Positions 43,383 to 52,667 of a stretch of 64,000 bases of DNA are shown here, in pieces (the stretch's first letter is position 1; each line of letters opens with the position of its first letter). Both the position numbers and the translations under genes were made by a program. The notes beneath the pieces are model-generated. The model searched no databases. It was not told where the DNA came from and saw nothing but the letters and a program-made list of their open reading frames with translations. Origin of the DNA: Halobiforma lacisalsi AJ5 (GTDB lineage Archaea > Halobacteriota > Halobacteria > Halobacteriales > Natrialbaceae); NCBI RefSeq assembly GCF_000226975.2, contig NZ_CP019285.1, positions 3,224,001-3,288,000 on the forward strand. The letters run 5' to 3'.

Positions 43383-44186
43383 ATGTTGATGAGAGTCGCA
43401 CAGATCGGGTCGGGGACGCCGGAAATCGCGGTCCTCGCCGGCGTTCACGGCGACGAACCCTGCGGCGTCCGCGCGGTCGAACGGTTACTCGAGGAGCGGC
43501 CGACCGTCCAACGCCCCGTCAAACTCGTCGTCGCAAACGAGAACGCCCTCGAGCGACGCGTCCGATTCGTCGACGAGGACCTCAACCGGGTCTTCCCCGG
43601 CGATCCCGACGCGGAGACCCACGAGCGACGGCTCGCCCACCGCCTCGTCGAGGAACTCGAGGGCTGTCTCACGTTCTCGATGCACTCGACCCAGAGCTAC
43701 GCGGATCCGTTCGCGATCGTCGATGGCGTCGACGAGACCGCGGCGAGACTGTGTCCGCAACTCCCGGTGACGGCGATGGTCGAGACGGAGAACTTCGCCG
43801 AGGGGCGGTTGATGACCGAGATCGACACGATCGAGGTCGAGTGTGGACAGCAGGGGTCGGAGTCGGCCGCCCAGAACGCGAACCGGCTGATGCGGGCGTT
43901 TCTCACCGCCGTCGGCGTGCTGCCCGGCGACACCGTCTCGCGTGATCTGCCAGTCTTCCGGCTCACCGACGTCGTGCCCAAGGAACCGGCCGACACCTAC
44001 GAGGTATTCGTCGAGAACTTCACCGAAGTCGAGGCCGGAGCCCCGTTCGCGGCGGCCGACGGGAACGAACAGGTCGCCGACGAGTCGTTCTACCCCGTAC
44101 TGATGTCACCCTACGGCTACCGGGACGTCTTCGGCTACGCCGCCGAGAAACTCGAGGTTCTCGAGTCGCCGGCGGCAGCCGATTGA
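43383..44186 (+). CDS. Succinylglutamate desuccinylase/aspartoacylase (AstE/AspA) family protein
   Basis: 267 residues. The zinc-site motif EIAVLAGVHGDEPCG supplies His and Glu; the third ligand is probably in TFSMHSTQSYADP. VVANENALERRVRFVDEDLNRVFPGD is the conserved substrate/arginine segment, and TIEVECGQQG near residue 155 holds the catalytic glutamate. These M14-type amidohydrolases release an acyl group from N-acyl amino acids. The preferred substrate is unclear; the C-terminus (FTEVEAGAPFAAADG...FYPVLMSPYGY) is a small beta-barrel domain as in the family. It precedes deoxyhypusine synthase by 80 bases. Confidence 0.85.
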   Translation: MLMRVAQIGSGTPEIAVLAGVHGDEPCGVRAVERLLEERPTVQRPVKLVVANENALERRVRFVDEDLNRVFPGDPDAETHERRLAHRLVEELEGCLTFSMHSTQSYADPFAIVDGVDETAARLCPQLPVTAMVETENFAEGRLMTEIDTIEVECGQQGSESAAQNANRLMRAFLTAVGVLPGDTVSRDLPVFRLTDVVPKEPADTYEVFVENFTEVEAGAPFAAADGNEQVADESFYPVLMSPYGYRDVFGYAAEKLEVLESPAAAD

Positions 44187-44268
44187 CTCCGGCCGACTGG
44201 ACTGGGTAAGCGGCGCATACCGGACGGCTAACACGTAGCTTAAACCGTTCCTCTTCCTGGTGTCGTGT

Positions 44269-45252
44269 ATGACCGACGATTCGTCCCGCGACCACGTCGT
44301 TCCGGGTAGCGACGAAGACCTGGAGACGGCGGACGTTCGCGGCCACGACTTCCGTGGCGACGTCGACCTGTCGTCGCTGCTCGAGTCCTACGAGACGACC
44401 GGCTTCCAGGCGACCCACCTCGCCGAAGCGATCGACGTCGTCGACCGGATGCAGGAGGAGGAGGCGACGATCTACCTCACGCTGACCTCGAATATCGTCT
44501 CCTCGGGGCTGCGCGAGGTCGTCGCCGCGCTCGTCCGCGACGGCTACGTCGACGTCGTCATCACTACCTCGGGGTCGCTGACCGAGGACGTCATCAAGAC
44601 CGCCAAACCGTTCAAGATGGGCGAATGGGACGCCGACGAGGTCGAACTCCGGGAACGCGGAATCAACCGGCTCGGCAACATCTTCGTTCCCTCGGACCGG
44701 TACGTCTGGCTCGAGGAGTACCTCTATGAGTTCTTCGACGACTTCTTCGCCGAGGAGTCGATCCGCACGCCGACCGAGTTCGCCCGCGAACTCGGCGCGA
44801 CCCTCGAGGACGAGGATTCGGTGCTCAAGCAGGCCGCGGACAACGACGTGCCGGTCTACTGTCCGGCGCTGACCGACGCCGAGGTCGGGAACTTCCTCTA
44901 CTACTACCGGCAGCGACAGGACACGGACTCGGACATCGGCATCGAGATCTTAGACGACTACGAGAAGCTAATCGAGGACGGCATGCTCGCGGACACGACG
45001 GGTCTGATCGCCGTCGGCGGCGGCGTGCCGAAACACCACGCCATCATGACGAACCTCTTCCGCGGCGGCGCGGACTACGCCGTCTACATCTCGACGGGAA
45101 TGGAAGGCGACGGCTCGCTGTCGGGCGCGCCGCCGAACGAGGCCGTCTCGTGGGGCAAGATCAAGGACGACACCGAGACGAACTACGCCCAGGTCGAGGC
45201 CGAGGCGACGCTGGTCTTCCCGCTGCTCGTGGCAGAAGCGTTCTACAACTGA
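44269..45252 (+). CDS. dys: Deoxyhypusine synthase
   Basis: 327 residues. The NAD-binding motifs LTLTSNIVSSGLREVVAALVRDGYVDVVITTSGSLTEDVIKT and GLIAVGGGVPKHHAIMTNLFRGGADYAVYIS match the family. The catalytic lysine is in AVSWGKIKDD (about residue 297). The enzyme transfers the aminobutyl group of spermidine (or agmatine in haloarchaea, according to earlier work) to a lysine of translation factor aIF5A, the first step of hypusine formation. The ATG at 44269 was used; the GTG at 44260 would add only three residues. Confidence 0.95.
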   Translation: MTDDSSRDHVVPGSDEDLETADVRGHDFRGDVDLSSLLESYETTGFQATHLAEAIDVVDRMQEEEATIYLTLTSNIVSSGLREVVAALVRDGYVDVVITTSGSLTEDVIKTAKPFKMGEWDADEVELRERGINRLGNIFVPSDRYVWLEEYLYEFFDDFFAEESIRTPTEFARELGATLEDEDSVLKQAADNDVPVYCPALTDAEVGNFLYYYRQRQDTDSDIGIEILDDYEKLIEDGMLADTTGLIAVGGGVPKHHAIMTNLFRGGADYAVYISTGMEGDGSLSGAPPNEAVSWGKIKDDTETNYAQVEAEATLVFPLLVAEAFYN

Positions 45253-45326
45253 TTTCGCTCTCGACGCATCACCCGCGTCGAGGACAAAGACACTCACTTC
45301 TCCGGTCCAAAGAGCGGACCACAGCC

Positions 45327-46691
45327 ATGTCCCCCACGCGCCGTCGACTGCTCTCCGCGGTCGGCCCGATCTCGGTCTCCGTCGCCATCGCCGGCTGTCT
45401 CGATGGATTCGGTGGCGACTCGCTCGAGTTGACCACCCCCGAAGAGGCGCCCGGAGACGACTGGACCGAACCCGACTGGCGACCCGCCGACGGAACGCCG
45501 ACCGAGGACGACGTCGACGCGACGACCGCCGTCGCCGATCTCGAGGTGCCCTGGGACCTCGCGTTCGCGGGCGAGGATGCTTTCCTCACCGAACGCGACG
45601 GGGGACTGCGGCGGTTCGACGCCGCCGACCTCGCGACCGGGGAAGAACTCGCGCCCGAGGACGGCGAGGTCGTCCTCGAGGCGGGCGACCTGCCGGACCG
45701 CGCCGCACCGGGGGAGGGCGGCACCCTCGGCGTCGCCGTCCACCCCGACTACCCGGAGTCGGCGGTCGCGTTCGTCTCCTACACCGTCGACGACGGCGGG
45801 TTCGAGAACCGCGTCGTCCGGTGTGATCTCGAGGGGGACGACCCCGACTCCGATCCCGACCCCGAACCCACGCCGATCCTCGAGGGGATCCCGGGCGCGA
45901 CGACACACAACGGCGGCCGGATCACGTTCGGCCCCGACAGTCATCTGTGGGTGACGACGGGCGACGCCCAGGAGCCGGCGCTCGCGCAGGATCCCGGCTC
46001 GCTTGCGGGAAGCGTCCTTCGGCTCACGCCCGGCGGCGATCCCGCGCCCGGGAACCCCGACTGGGGAGCCGACGGCGACGACCGGATCTACACGCTCGGC
46101 CATCGGAACCCCCAGGGGATCGACTTCACGCCCGAGGGAGCGCCGGTGATCGCCGAGCACGGCCCGGCCGCTCGAGACGAGGTATCCGTACTGCGACCGG
46201 GCGGGAACTACGGCTGGCCCATCGTCCGTGGCGGCCCGAACGATTCCGAGTACGGGAGTTACGACGACGAGGATCACGACGCTGCGACGCCGCCGGTGCT
46301 CAACACCGGGCCGGACGAGACGTGGGCCCCGTCGGGGCTGGCGTTCTACGCTGACGGTGCGGTCGGTCCGTGGGAGAATCACGTACTCGTCTGTGGGCTG
46401 GCCTCGGAGACGCTGTACGCGGTCGCCTTGCGTCCGGGAGACGGGAACGGGAACGGGAGCGGCGATTCAACCGGCGAGGAGGGCCACCCCCACCCCGCCG
46501 ACCTCCCGTGGCTCGACGACCGCCTCGAGGCGACCGTCACTCCCCTGTTCGAGGGAAGGTACGGCCGCCTCCGCCACGTCGAACCCGGGCCGGACGGCTC
46601 ACTGTACCTGCTGACGTCGAACCTGGACGGCCGCGCTGGCGGCGAGTTTCCCCGAAGCGGCGACGACCGCGTCGTTCGGCTCGAGCCGTAA
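45327..46691 (+). CDS. PQQ-dependent sugar (glucose/aldose) dehydrogenase-like protein, exported
   Basis: 454 residues. MSPTRRRLLSAVGPISVSVAIAGCLDG is a twin-arginine signal with lipobox IAGC, so the protein is exported and lipid-anchored. The body is a GDH-type beta propeller: DLEVPWDLAFAGEDAFLTERDGGLRRF, GGTLGVAVHPDY, ATTHNGGRITFGPDSHLWVTTGD, HRNPQGIDFTPEGAPVIAEHGP, and GLAFYADGAVGPWENHVLV. The family oxidises aldoses with PQQ as cofactor. Haloarchaea lack complete PQQ synthesis as far as I know, so the true cofactor and substrate are uncertain. A glycine/asparagine-rich insert lies near residue 370. Confidence 0.85.
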   Translation: MSPTRRRLLSAVGPISVSVAIAGCLDGFGGDSLELTTPEEAPGDDWTEPDWRPADGTPTEDDVDATTAVADLEVPWDLAFAGEDAFLTERDGGLRRFDAADLATGEELAPEDGEVVLEAGDLPDRAAPGEGGTLGVAVHPDYPESAVAFVSYTVDDGGFENRVVRCDLEGDDPDSDPDPEPTPILEGIPGATTHNGGRITFGPDSHLWVTTGDAQEPALAQDPGSLAGSVLRLTPGGDPAPGNPDWGADGDDRIYTLGHRNPQGIDFTPEGAPVIAEHGPAARDEVSVLRPGGNYGWPIVRGGPNDSEYGSYDDEDHDAATPPVLNTGPDETWAPSGLAFYADGAVGPWENHVLVCGLASETLYAVALRPGDGNGNGSGDSTGEEGHPHPADLPWLDDRLEATVTPLFEGRYGRLRHVEPGPDGSLYLLTSNLDGRAGGEFPRSGDDRVVRLEP

Positions 46692-46768
46692 CGTAACGTA
46701 ACCCGTTTCAGTTACTTCCGCGGGGTGGTGACGCAAGGCCTATCCCGTTCACTGCCGTACGACGGGAC

Positions 46769-47113
46769 ATGGAATTCCCACCGAACCAGGGACTCGACCA
46801 GGAGGAGGTCAACGAGCAGGTCGCCGAGGCGCTCGAGGACAACGAGGTCGTCCTCTTCATGAAGGGGACCGAACTCATGCCCCAGTGTGGCTACTCGCGA
46901 AAGGCGCTCGGGCTCATCGACCAGCACCGCGACGAGTTCGAGACGGTCGACGTCCTCGAGTCGCTAGACGAGTTCCGCGTCGCGCTCGAGGACCACAGCG
47001 GCTGGGAGACCATCCCGCAGACGTTCGTCGACGGGGAGTTCGTCGGTGGCTCGGACGTTCTCGAGGAACTCGAGGAACGCGGCGAACTGGCCGAGACGCT
47101 CAACGCGGAGTAA
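46769..47113 (+). CDS. Monothiol glutaredoxin (Grx4-like)
   Basis: 114 residues. VVLFMKGTELMPQCGYSRKALGLI shows the monothiol active site CGYS (canonical CGFS) at Cys40; TIPQTFVDGEFVGGSDVLEEL shows the cis-proline and the GG/SD thiol-binding loop. Such proteins carry or insert [2Fe-2S] clusters and use small thiols; in haloarchaea the thiol is gamma-glutamylcysteine. It has its own upstream region and no cluster-assembly genes nearby. Confidence 0.93.
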   Translation: MEFPPNQGLDQEEVNEQVAEALEDNEVVLFMKGTELMPQCGYSRKALGLIDQHRDEFETVDVLESLDEFRVALEDHSGWETIPQTFVDGEFVGGSDVLEELEERGELAETLNAE

Positions 47114-47250
47114 GTTCCCTCCCCGTTCACCGGGACGAAGCGTAGCCGGGACTTGAATTTGTCCGTACTGGTATTTCACGCAGTTAATAGCAGATCATAT
47201 AAGTCACCCGGGCGTACTAGCGAGCAAGAACCCTCGCCGTACTCCCCACT

Positions 47251-47832
47251 ATGTCAACTGAGGAATCCAGACACGTATATCGGTTGCATTCGACGCTCGA
47301 ACTACCCCTCGAGGACCTTCGGGACCACATCGAGGAGGCAAAATACCCCGACGGTATCGACGACGTCGAGATCACACGGCGGAACAACACCCTGATTCTC
47401 AAGGCTGTCGCCGAGGATCAGTCCGTCAGCAAGTACACGCCGACCGCCCAGCTCAAGGCCAGCGTCACGGAGAACCGCGTCTACGAGGAGGATCCGGACG
47501 AGCGCCGACAGTCCTTCAGCTGGGACGAGGAAGAGGAAGAGGAGATCGAGTCCGAACTCGTCGAGTTCGCGGCGTTCAAGGGCGACCGGGAGACGGTCCT
47601 CCAGAACTCGCTGCTGCAGTATGAGATGTTTCTCGTCCTCTGTGAGATCGCCGAGGCAGCCGAGAAGGGAACGCTGACTGCCATTTCGGAGCGCAACGGC
47701 GACCTCGAGGCGACCCGGATCGTCGAGGGCGAGCCCCGGCCGGCCGACATCGAAGTCGTCGAGGGGCCGCGCGACCACGGCTCCGGCGAGACGGGCGTCA
47801 ACTGGCGGGATAACAAGTTCATCAGCGACTGA
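47251..47832 (+). CDS. Conserved haloarchaeal protein of unknown function
   Basis: 193 residues, soluble, very acidic. The N-terminal 60 residues (HVYRLHSTLELPLEDLRDHIEEAKYPDGIDDVEITRRNNTLILKAVAEDQ) look like a small alpha/beta domain. A glutamate run (WDEEEEEEIESELVEF) follows, then a helix pair (LLQYEMFLVLCEIAEAAEKGTLTAIS). I recall this as a haloarchaea-specific family but can give no activity. A TATA-like catataag about 55 bases upstream may drive it. Confidence 0.75.
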   Translation: MSTEESRHVYRLHSTLELPLEDLRDHIEEAKYPDGIDDVEITRRNNTLILKAVAEDQSVSKYTPTAQLKASVTENRVYEEDPDERRQSFSWDEEEEEEIESELVEFAAFKGDRETVLQNSLLQYEMFLVLCEIAEAAEKGTLTAISERNGDLEATRIVEGEPRPADIEVVEGPRDHGSGETGVNWRDNKFISD

Positions 47833-48135
47833 TCGGATACGTATTCGAACTCACGACTGGTGGTTCCGAACCTCCGGATAGAGGCAGCTACTAGTAAACT
47901 CCTTCGTACGGATCTGGTCTCGTCTGGTCTGGGTTTGAGGAGCGAGCAGGATACGGTCACACGACCGTCCCGATCTGTGAGATCGTCCGGGCGACGCAGG
48001 GAGGAACGATTCGTCCCGACGATCGGACACAGGAAACGGGAGTGGTCGGATCGTACTTTGACTCGAGTAAGGACGCCCGCAGTGTATTCATCACGAAGAA
48101 CCTGCGATATATACTCGATCGATGGAAAGGTGGCG
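47833..48135. other. AT-rich convergent gap
   Basis: About 300 bases between converging genes. Several short plus-strand frames have no convincing composition. A modest dyad is visible, but no RNA gene or mobile element can be supported. Composition shifts here from GC-rich to AT-rich as the propeller/PH pair is entered. Confidence 0.4.
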
Positions 48136-48789
48136 CTACACTTGTTCGCGAATTCTATCGGCGAAACTCGTAGACATCTCCATGTTTCGCATTACGATTT
48201 CGAGGGCACCACCACCGCCACCGCTTGCAACCCGTATATTGCCTAGGCCTACTAACGCTTCTGTAATCGACTTTCGTTCTTCTACCCCTCGAACCTTATC
48301 GAGGGGTACTTCTTGCCGAATAAGGGATATGAGACGATACTCCCGCACAATTCGCTGGTTCGTTAGATAGTATGTCGTGAGACTATTCGCCCAGTATATC
48401 TGTAATCCAGTGGAGAAGAAGTAGAGTCCAGTGAGAAGGGTTACTGTCGGGTAAATATACGGAACCATCGTGAAAAACATCAGGTACGTGGTAGCTGCGA
48501 GCAGCGGAAGGCCGATGCACACTTTCACCAGTGCAACACGCTGAGTCGGGTGACGTTTGTCGATGAGTTCTTCACCGTCTCGCATCGTCGGGGATTTCGG
48601 GGCCGCCACCACGTGGACGTACATCCCCATTGCGAGAACGAATACGCCAAACAGCACGAACGGGACGGCGAGAAGCGATGGGAAATCGATATCTGCCCAA
48701 TACAGATACGCGCCAGCGCCCAAGAACGGTAACCCGAGCAGCGCACTCCAGAGAGCGGGTTTTCCTCGAGCCACGTTACTTCCCCCCAA
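48136..48789 (-). CDS. Membrane protein with PH (bPH2/DUF304) domain
   Basis: 217 residues. Four hydrophobic helices in two hairpins (ALLGLPFLGAGAYLYWADI, VLFGVFVLAMGMYVHVV, VCIGLPLLAATTYLMFFT and YPTVTLLTGLYFFS) precede a C-terminal PH-like domain (NSLTTYYLTNQRIVREYRLISLIRQEVPLDKVRGVEERKSITEALVGLGNIRVASGG). The Y-L-T-N-x-R-I and SLIRxEVPLDKVRGV motifs are those of bacterial PH2/YdbT-like proteins, found in membrane stress proteins. Its start overlaps the end of the propeller gene by 14 bases, so the two are coupled. AT-richer than most of the window. Confidence 0.82.
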   Translation of the reverse strand: MGGSNVARGKPALWSALLGLPFLGAGAYLYWADIDFPSLLAVPFVLFGVFVLAMGMYVHVVAAPKSPTMRDGEELIDKRHPTQRVALVKVCIGLPLLAATTYLMFFTMVPYIYPTVTLLTGLYFFSTGLQIYWANSLTTYYLTNQRIVREYRLISLIRQEVPLDKVRGVEERKSITEALVGLGNIRVASGGGGGALEIVMRNMEMSTSFADRIREQV

Positions 48790-50236
48790 TCATCGAATGG
48801 AGTACCCCGATCACGGAGAGTGCAAACCCCCCGACGGTCAGTAAGAACGGGTCGCTGAGCATGCCGAACTGTTCGTCATTTCCGTTCGAAAGGAAGCCAC
48901 GCTGCACGGGTTCTTCAGTTGCGCTAGTGCTCGGCTCACTACTCTCGGAAGATCGTTCGGTTTCGGACGAACTCGAGGACGAAGAGGTGTCCCCGGACGT
49001 GGACGACGAGGTATCTTCAGACGGGGACGACGAGGAATCTTCGGACGAGGGTGGTTGCAACTCAGTTATCCTCTCTTTCAGTTGCTCGTTAGAAATCGCA
49101 TACATACTCGCGTCCCAGTTCCCTACCAGAACCGCACCGTCGACGACAGCCGGAGGCGAACTAATGAAGTCGCCCCGGGGGTATCGCCAGATATCCTCGC
49201 CGGACTCGATATCGATTGCCCGTAGATCCCCATCGGTGATGAAGACGACACCGTCAGCAACTGCGGGGGATGCGCGGACGTTATTCCTCTTCTCAGATAT
49301 TTTTGCCTCCCATTCAACCGATCCACTCGACCGATCGATAGCGTAAAAGCCGGAACCCGTTTCACCACCGGCGAAAACCAACTCTTCCGAAACTGCAGGA
49401 GAGGTATACAACTCCTGATCGAGGTTGGTAGTCCATCTGGGTGATCCATCCGCGGTATCCAGTGCGAAGAGATCGCCAGCGTCCGTCCCGATGTAAACTG
49501 TTCCGTCAGCTACAGCCGGCGGGGCTCTAACTTCATCACCGACGTCGGATTTCCAAACGACGGACCCGTCGTCCGAGTTCAAAGCATACATCGTCCCTCC
49601 AGTACTGCCGACGTAGACCGTCCCATCGACGACCGCGAGGCCGGAGTCGAAAAAGTAGTCCTCGGAAAATTCCCAGATTTCGTCCCCCGACTCCGCATCC
49701 ATCGCAGTCACTCCATTGGCTACGGCGTACACTCGACCGTCGGAAACCTCGACTGGCGTCGTAATCTCTGAACCTGCATTTCGCTTCCAGTCGACTTTTC
49801 CCGTCGTCGTATCGAGCGAAAATACCTGCCCGCTCTTCGATCCCAGATAAACCGATCCATCAGCCACGGCCGGTGTTGGTACGTCGTCTGGGATATCCCC
49901 TAGCTCTTCGCTCAACCTCGTGCGCCATCTTTCTTGCCCGCTCGATGCTTCGACACCCAACACCTCTCCTCCAAAGGTACCGAAGTACACCATCCCGTCC
50001 GCCACTGCAGGTCCCGAAGGAAAGTCAGGGAATTCGTCGAACCTCCACAGTTCGCTGATATTCTCCTTCGGTACACGAGCGCTCGAATTGTAGCCCGTAT
50101 TCCCATCGTCTCCCCCGAAGGATCGCCAATCTATGCCCGATTCGTCCTCGTTAGCGACGACGGACGTCGGATATATTGCTGCTCCGAATAGGAGCGTTCC
50201 CCCTGTCGTAATGGCTGCTCTTCGGCTTAGTCCCAT
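48776..50236 (-). CDS. Exported PQQ-repeat beta-propeller protein with C-terminal membrane anchor
   Basis: 486 residues. MGLSRRAAITTGGTLLFGAAIYPTSVVA is a Tat signal (SRRAAIT) with an Ala-type cleavage site rather than a lipobox. Eight blades of about 40 residues follow with SPAVADGTVYVGS and LDTADGSPRWTT motifs. A serine/glutamate-rich stalk (about 50 residues, SSSSPSEDTSSSTSGDTSSS and on) leads to a single C-terminal helix (DPFLLTVGGFALSVIGVLHS). The domain is thus displayed outside and anchored at its C-terminus, unlike the lipoprotein propeller at 17739. It is followed directly by the PH-domain gene. A hairpin AGGGACA-N6-TGTCCCT lies just upstream of its start. Confidence 0.85.
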   Translation of the reverse strand: MGLSRRAAITTGGTLLFGAAIYPTSVVANEDESGIDWRSFGGDDGNTGYNSSARVPKENISELWRFDEFPDFPSGPAVADGMVYFGTFGGEVLGVEASSGQERWRTRLSEELGDIPDDVPTPAVADGSVYLGSKSGQVFSLDTTTGKVDWKRNAGSEITTPVEVSDGRVYAVANGVTAMDAESGDEIWEFSEDYFFDSGLAVVDGTVYVGSTGGTMYALNSDDGSVVWKSDVGDEVRAPPAVADGTVYIGTDAGDLFALDTADGSPRWTTNLDQELYTSPAVSEELVFAGGETGSGFYAIDRSSGSVEWEAKISEKRNNVRASPAVADGVVFITDGDLRAIDIESGEDIWRYPRGDFISSPPAVVDGAVLVGNWDASMYAISNEQLKERITELQPPSSEDSSSSPSEDTSSSTSGDTSSSSSSSETERSSESSEPSTSATEEPVQRGFLSNGNDEQFGMLSDPFLLTVGGFALSVIGVLHSMIGGK

Positions 50237-50550
50237 TCTGTAGGGACATGGTAGTGTCCCTGAATAAAACTTTTTGGCAAATCTGACTGTTTCGATGAAT
50301 TAGTATACCGTCTTTAGTCGGGTTTTCGGCACTGTCGGGCTAGTATTCGCTCTATCCTGGGCCAAGGAATCGAACCGACCGAGCGTGAGTGCGGGCAATA
50401 TCGGGACGAACAATCGGAGTCCGACGGTCGACTACGTTTCAGTCCCTCGGATACTCCGAGTTCGATTATCCCTTTCTCGTCGACACGAGCAGCCAACCGG
50501 AAACGTTGACTTCGCCACTCACAGCAGACGGGAGCCAGTCCACTGGTCGC
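50237..50550. other. Gap upstream of the propeller gene
   Basis: Apart from the promoter/hairpin at its edge, no gene is seen in this 314-base gap. A short T-arm-like string (ggaatcgaacc near 50368) does not fold into a tRNA. Confidence 0.4.
50242..50261. promoter_or_regulatory. Hairpin and TATA-like box upstream of the propeller/PH operon
   Basis: AGGGACA-tggtag-TGTCCCT is a perfect 7-base inverted repeat 5 bases before the start codon. TTTTATT lies just beyond it on the minus strand (about 50263-50270), at the distance of a TATA box. The dyad would overlap the transcription start and could be an operator or leader hairpin. Confidence 0.4.
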
Positions 50551-50871
50551 TTATTCCGATCGCAGCGCGCTCACGACGGCCTCGGCGATCGCATCACCCA
50601 CCCGCTCCGGCGTTCCGGTGACGTTCCACCGGTAGTCGCCGTCCCGAGTCACGCCCACACACTCGAGGAAGTCGCGTCGATCCAGTTCCAGGAGCAGCGT
50701 CTCGAGCAGGTCCTCGTCGGGCGGGTTGCCGAGCCACTCCTGGAGGGTCGTGGCGAGTTGTGTGGTGGTTACGACGATCGGACCGGCCGAGGAGGCGTCA
50801 GCGTCGTCGGACTCGATCGCGGTGGGGGACTGTAGACCGGGTGACGGGGGCGAGGGCGGTTGCTCGGTCAT
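50551..50871 (-). CDS. Small hypothetical protein with a winged-helix-like core
   Basis: 106 residues. A proline/serine-rich N-terminus (MTEQPPSPPSPGLQSP) is followed by VVTTTQLATTLQEWLGNPPDEDLLETLLLELDRRDFLECVGVTRDGDYRWNVTGTPERVGDAIAEAVVSALRSE. The helix-helix-helix-wing pattern (LLLELDRRDFLECVGVTRDGDYRW) suggests a degenerate winged helix, but this is only an impression. The composition is good for a haloarchaeal gene. Function unknown. Confidence 0.55.
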   Translation of the reverse strand: MTEQPPSPPSPGLQSPTAIESDDADASSAGPIVVTTTQLATTLQEWLGNPPDEDLLETLLLELDRRDFLECVGVTRDGDYRWNVTGTPERVGDAIAEAVVSALRSE

Positions 50872-51409
50872 ATCGATCGATTCGTCGGGGACGATGACGG
50901 ATCACCGTTCGCGTTAATCACGACCTCCTTGAAGTTCGGTCACCGTACATGGACGGAAACCGGCCGCAAACCGTCGCCGGCGTGGACGGCCGCGAACGGC
51001 CGGCGCGAGTAGCGGCCCGATTCGGGACGGAAGGCGGTTCCTGTTCGGACTCCTCCGTTTTCGGGGAGTTCGGAACGGTTTCCTTTCCGAACTGTATCGT
51101 TTCGATAGGCGTTCGGGCCGTGACCTGAAACCCTCGGTTCGAGCCGTATCACGGTCGAATTCGGAGTTCTTGGACGCTATAGTCCGACAGAACGGCGCTG
51201 CACGAGGTAGCGCGCTGATAACGATATGCCGGCCGCTGGAACGACGGGTACATGCTCTCCGAGGTGAACGTCAGTCGACGGGAGTGGTCCCTCCGCGCGA
51301 TGCCCGCGGGCGCAACTCTAACTCGCTTCGCCCGCCCGCTTGCGTTTCTCGTCGGATCGATCGTCCCGGACGTTCGAACCCACCGACCCGCGGTCGCGGA
51401 GGTGAACTG
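50872..51409. other. Gap upstream of wecB
   Basis: About 540 bases; the frame leading into wecB is open from 51170 but its first 80 residues are arginine-rich and unlike any epimerase, so it is taken as leader. The small frame at 50940-51152 is not supported. A strong GGAGGTGA Shine-Dalgarno (51397-51404) ends the region. Confidence 0.4.
51397..51404 (+). promoter_or_regulatory. Shine-Dalgarno sequence of wecB
   Basis: GGAGGTGA sits five bases before the ATG at 51410 and matches the 16S rRNA 3' end. It fixes the wecB start against the longer upstream open frame. Confidence 0.7.
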
Positions 51410-52546
51410 ATGCGCGTCTGTTCGATCGTCGGAGCCCGTCCCCAGTTCGTCAAGGCCGCGGTCGTCTCCAGAAAGCTCCGCGACGTCGGCGAGGAGGTGC
51501 TGGTCCACACCGGGCAACACTACGACGAGGAGATGTCCGACGTCTTCTTCGAGGAACTCGACATCCCCGAGCCCGACTACAACCTGGGGGTCCAGTCGGA
51601 CACCCACGGACGCCAGACCGCGAAGATGATCGCCGCACTCGAGCCCGTATTGGAGGAGGTCTCCCCGGACGCACTCCTGCTGTACGGCGACACGAACTCG
51701 ACGCTTGCGGGGGCGATCGTCGGCGCGAAACGCGACGTCGCGGTCGCCCACGTCGAGGCGGGCCTCCGGAGCGACGACCGGGAGATGCCCGAAGAGATCA
51801 ACCGGATCATGACCGACCACGCCTCGGAACTGTGTTTCGCCCCGAGCGAGGCGGCCGTCCGGAACCTCGCCCAGGAGGGGATCTCCGAGGGCGTCTACTG
51901 GACCGGCGACGTGATGTACGACGCCCTGCTCGAGGCCCGCGAGCGGTCACAGGAGGCCTCGACGATCCTCGAGAATCTCGGCCTCGAGAACGGCGAGTTC
52001 GTCCTGGCGACGGTCCACCGGCAGCGCAACACCGACGTCAGGGAGAACCTCGAGTCGATCGTCTCGGCGCTTGCCGACGCGCCGCTGCCGGTCGTCTTCC
52101 CGGCGCATCCGCGGACCGTCGAACGGCTCCGCGAGTACGGGCTCTGGGAGCGGACGACCGACGCGCTCGAGGTGATCGAACCGCAGGGGTATCTCGACTT
52201 CGTCCGGTTGCTCGACGCGGCCGAGCGGATCGCGACGGACTCGGGCGGCGTCCAGAAGGAGGCGTTTTTCCTCGAGACGCGGTGTATCACGCTGCGGTCC
52301 GAGACCGAGTGGGTCGAGACGGTCGACGCGGGCTGGAACCGGCTCGTCGGCTCCGACGCCGACCGGATTCGGGACGCGCTCGCGACCGACTGGGATCCCG
52401 ACTCACATCCCAGGCCCTACGGCGATGGGCTGGCGAGTCGACGGATCGTTACGCTACTCCGGCGGGAAATCGACGGTGAGGTCGAGGTCGAGGACGTCGA
52501 GATCGACGAACCGACTCGGGGAATCGAAGCGGTGCCACTGGACTGA
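51410..52546 (+). CDS. wecB: UDP-N-acetylglucosamine 2-epimerase (non-hydrolysing)
   Basis: 378 residues. The GT-B-like fold motifs are present: MRVCSIVGARPQFVKAAVVSRKL, LVHTGQHYDEEMSDVFFEELDI, LLLYGDTNSTLAGAIVGAKR, VAVAHVEAGLRSDDREMPEEINRIMTDHAS, and ATDSGGVQKEAFFLETRCITLRSETEWVET. It interconverts UDP-GlcNAc and UDP-ManNAc, giving precursors for surface glycans and N-linked glycosylation. No other glycan gene is adjacent. Confidence 0.94.
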   Translation: MRVCSIVGARPQFVKAAVVSRKLRDVGEEVLVHTGQHYDEEMSDVFFEELDIPEPDYNLGVQSDTHGRQTAKMIAALEPVLEEVSPDALLLYGDTNSTLAGAIVGAKRDVAVAHVEAGLRSDDREMPEEINRIMTDHASELCFAPSEAAVRNLAQEGISEGVYWTGDVMYDALLEARERSQEASTILENLGLENGEFVLATVHRQRNTDVRENLESIVSALADAPLPVVFPAHPRTVERLREYGLWERTTDALEVIEPQGYLDFVRLLDAAERIATDSGGVQKEAFFLETRCITLRSETEWVETVDAGWNRLVGSDADRIRDALATDWDPDSHPRPYGDGLASRRIVTLLRREIDGEVEVEDVEIDEPTRGIEAVPLD

Positions 52547-52667
52547 GCGACAGGCCGGGTGATCGGCGGGGTCGGCGGAGTCAGCGGAGACTCCGTGCCC
52601 GTACCGGCGGGTCTCCCGTCCCTGGCTTCCGACAGAGGTTTCCGGTCCCCAAAAGGGTTTTACCGAG

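Noticed and set aside
50360-50385. Possible tRNA remnant (ggaatcgaacc)
   Set aside because: The T-arm-like string has no pairing T stem, acceptor stem or anticodon arm around it.
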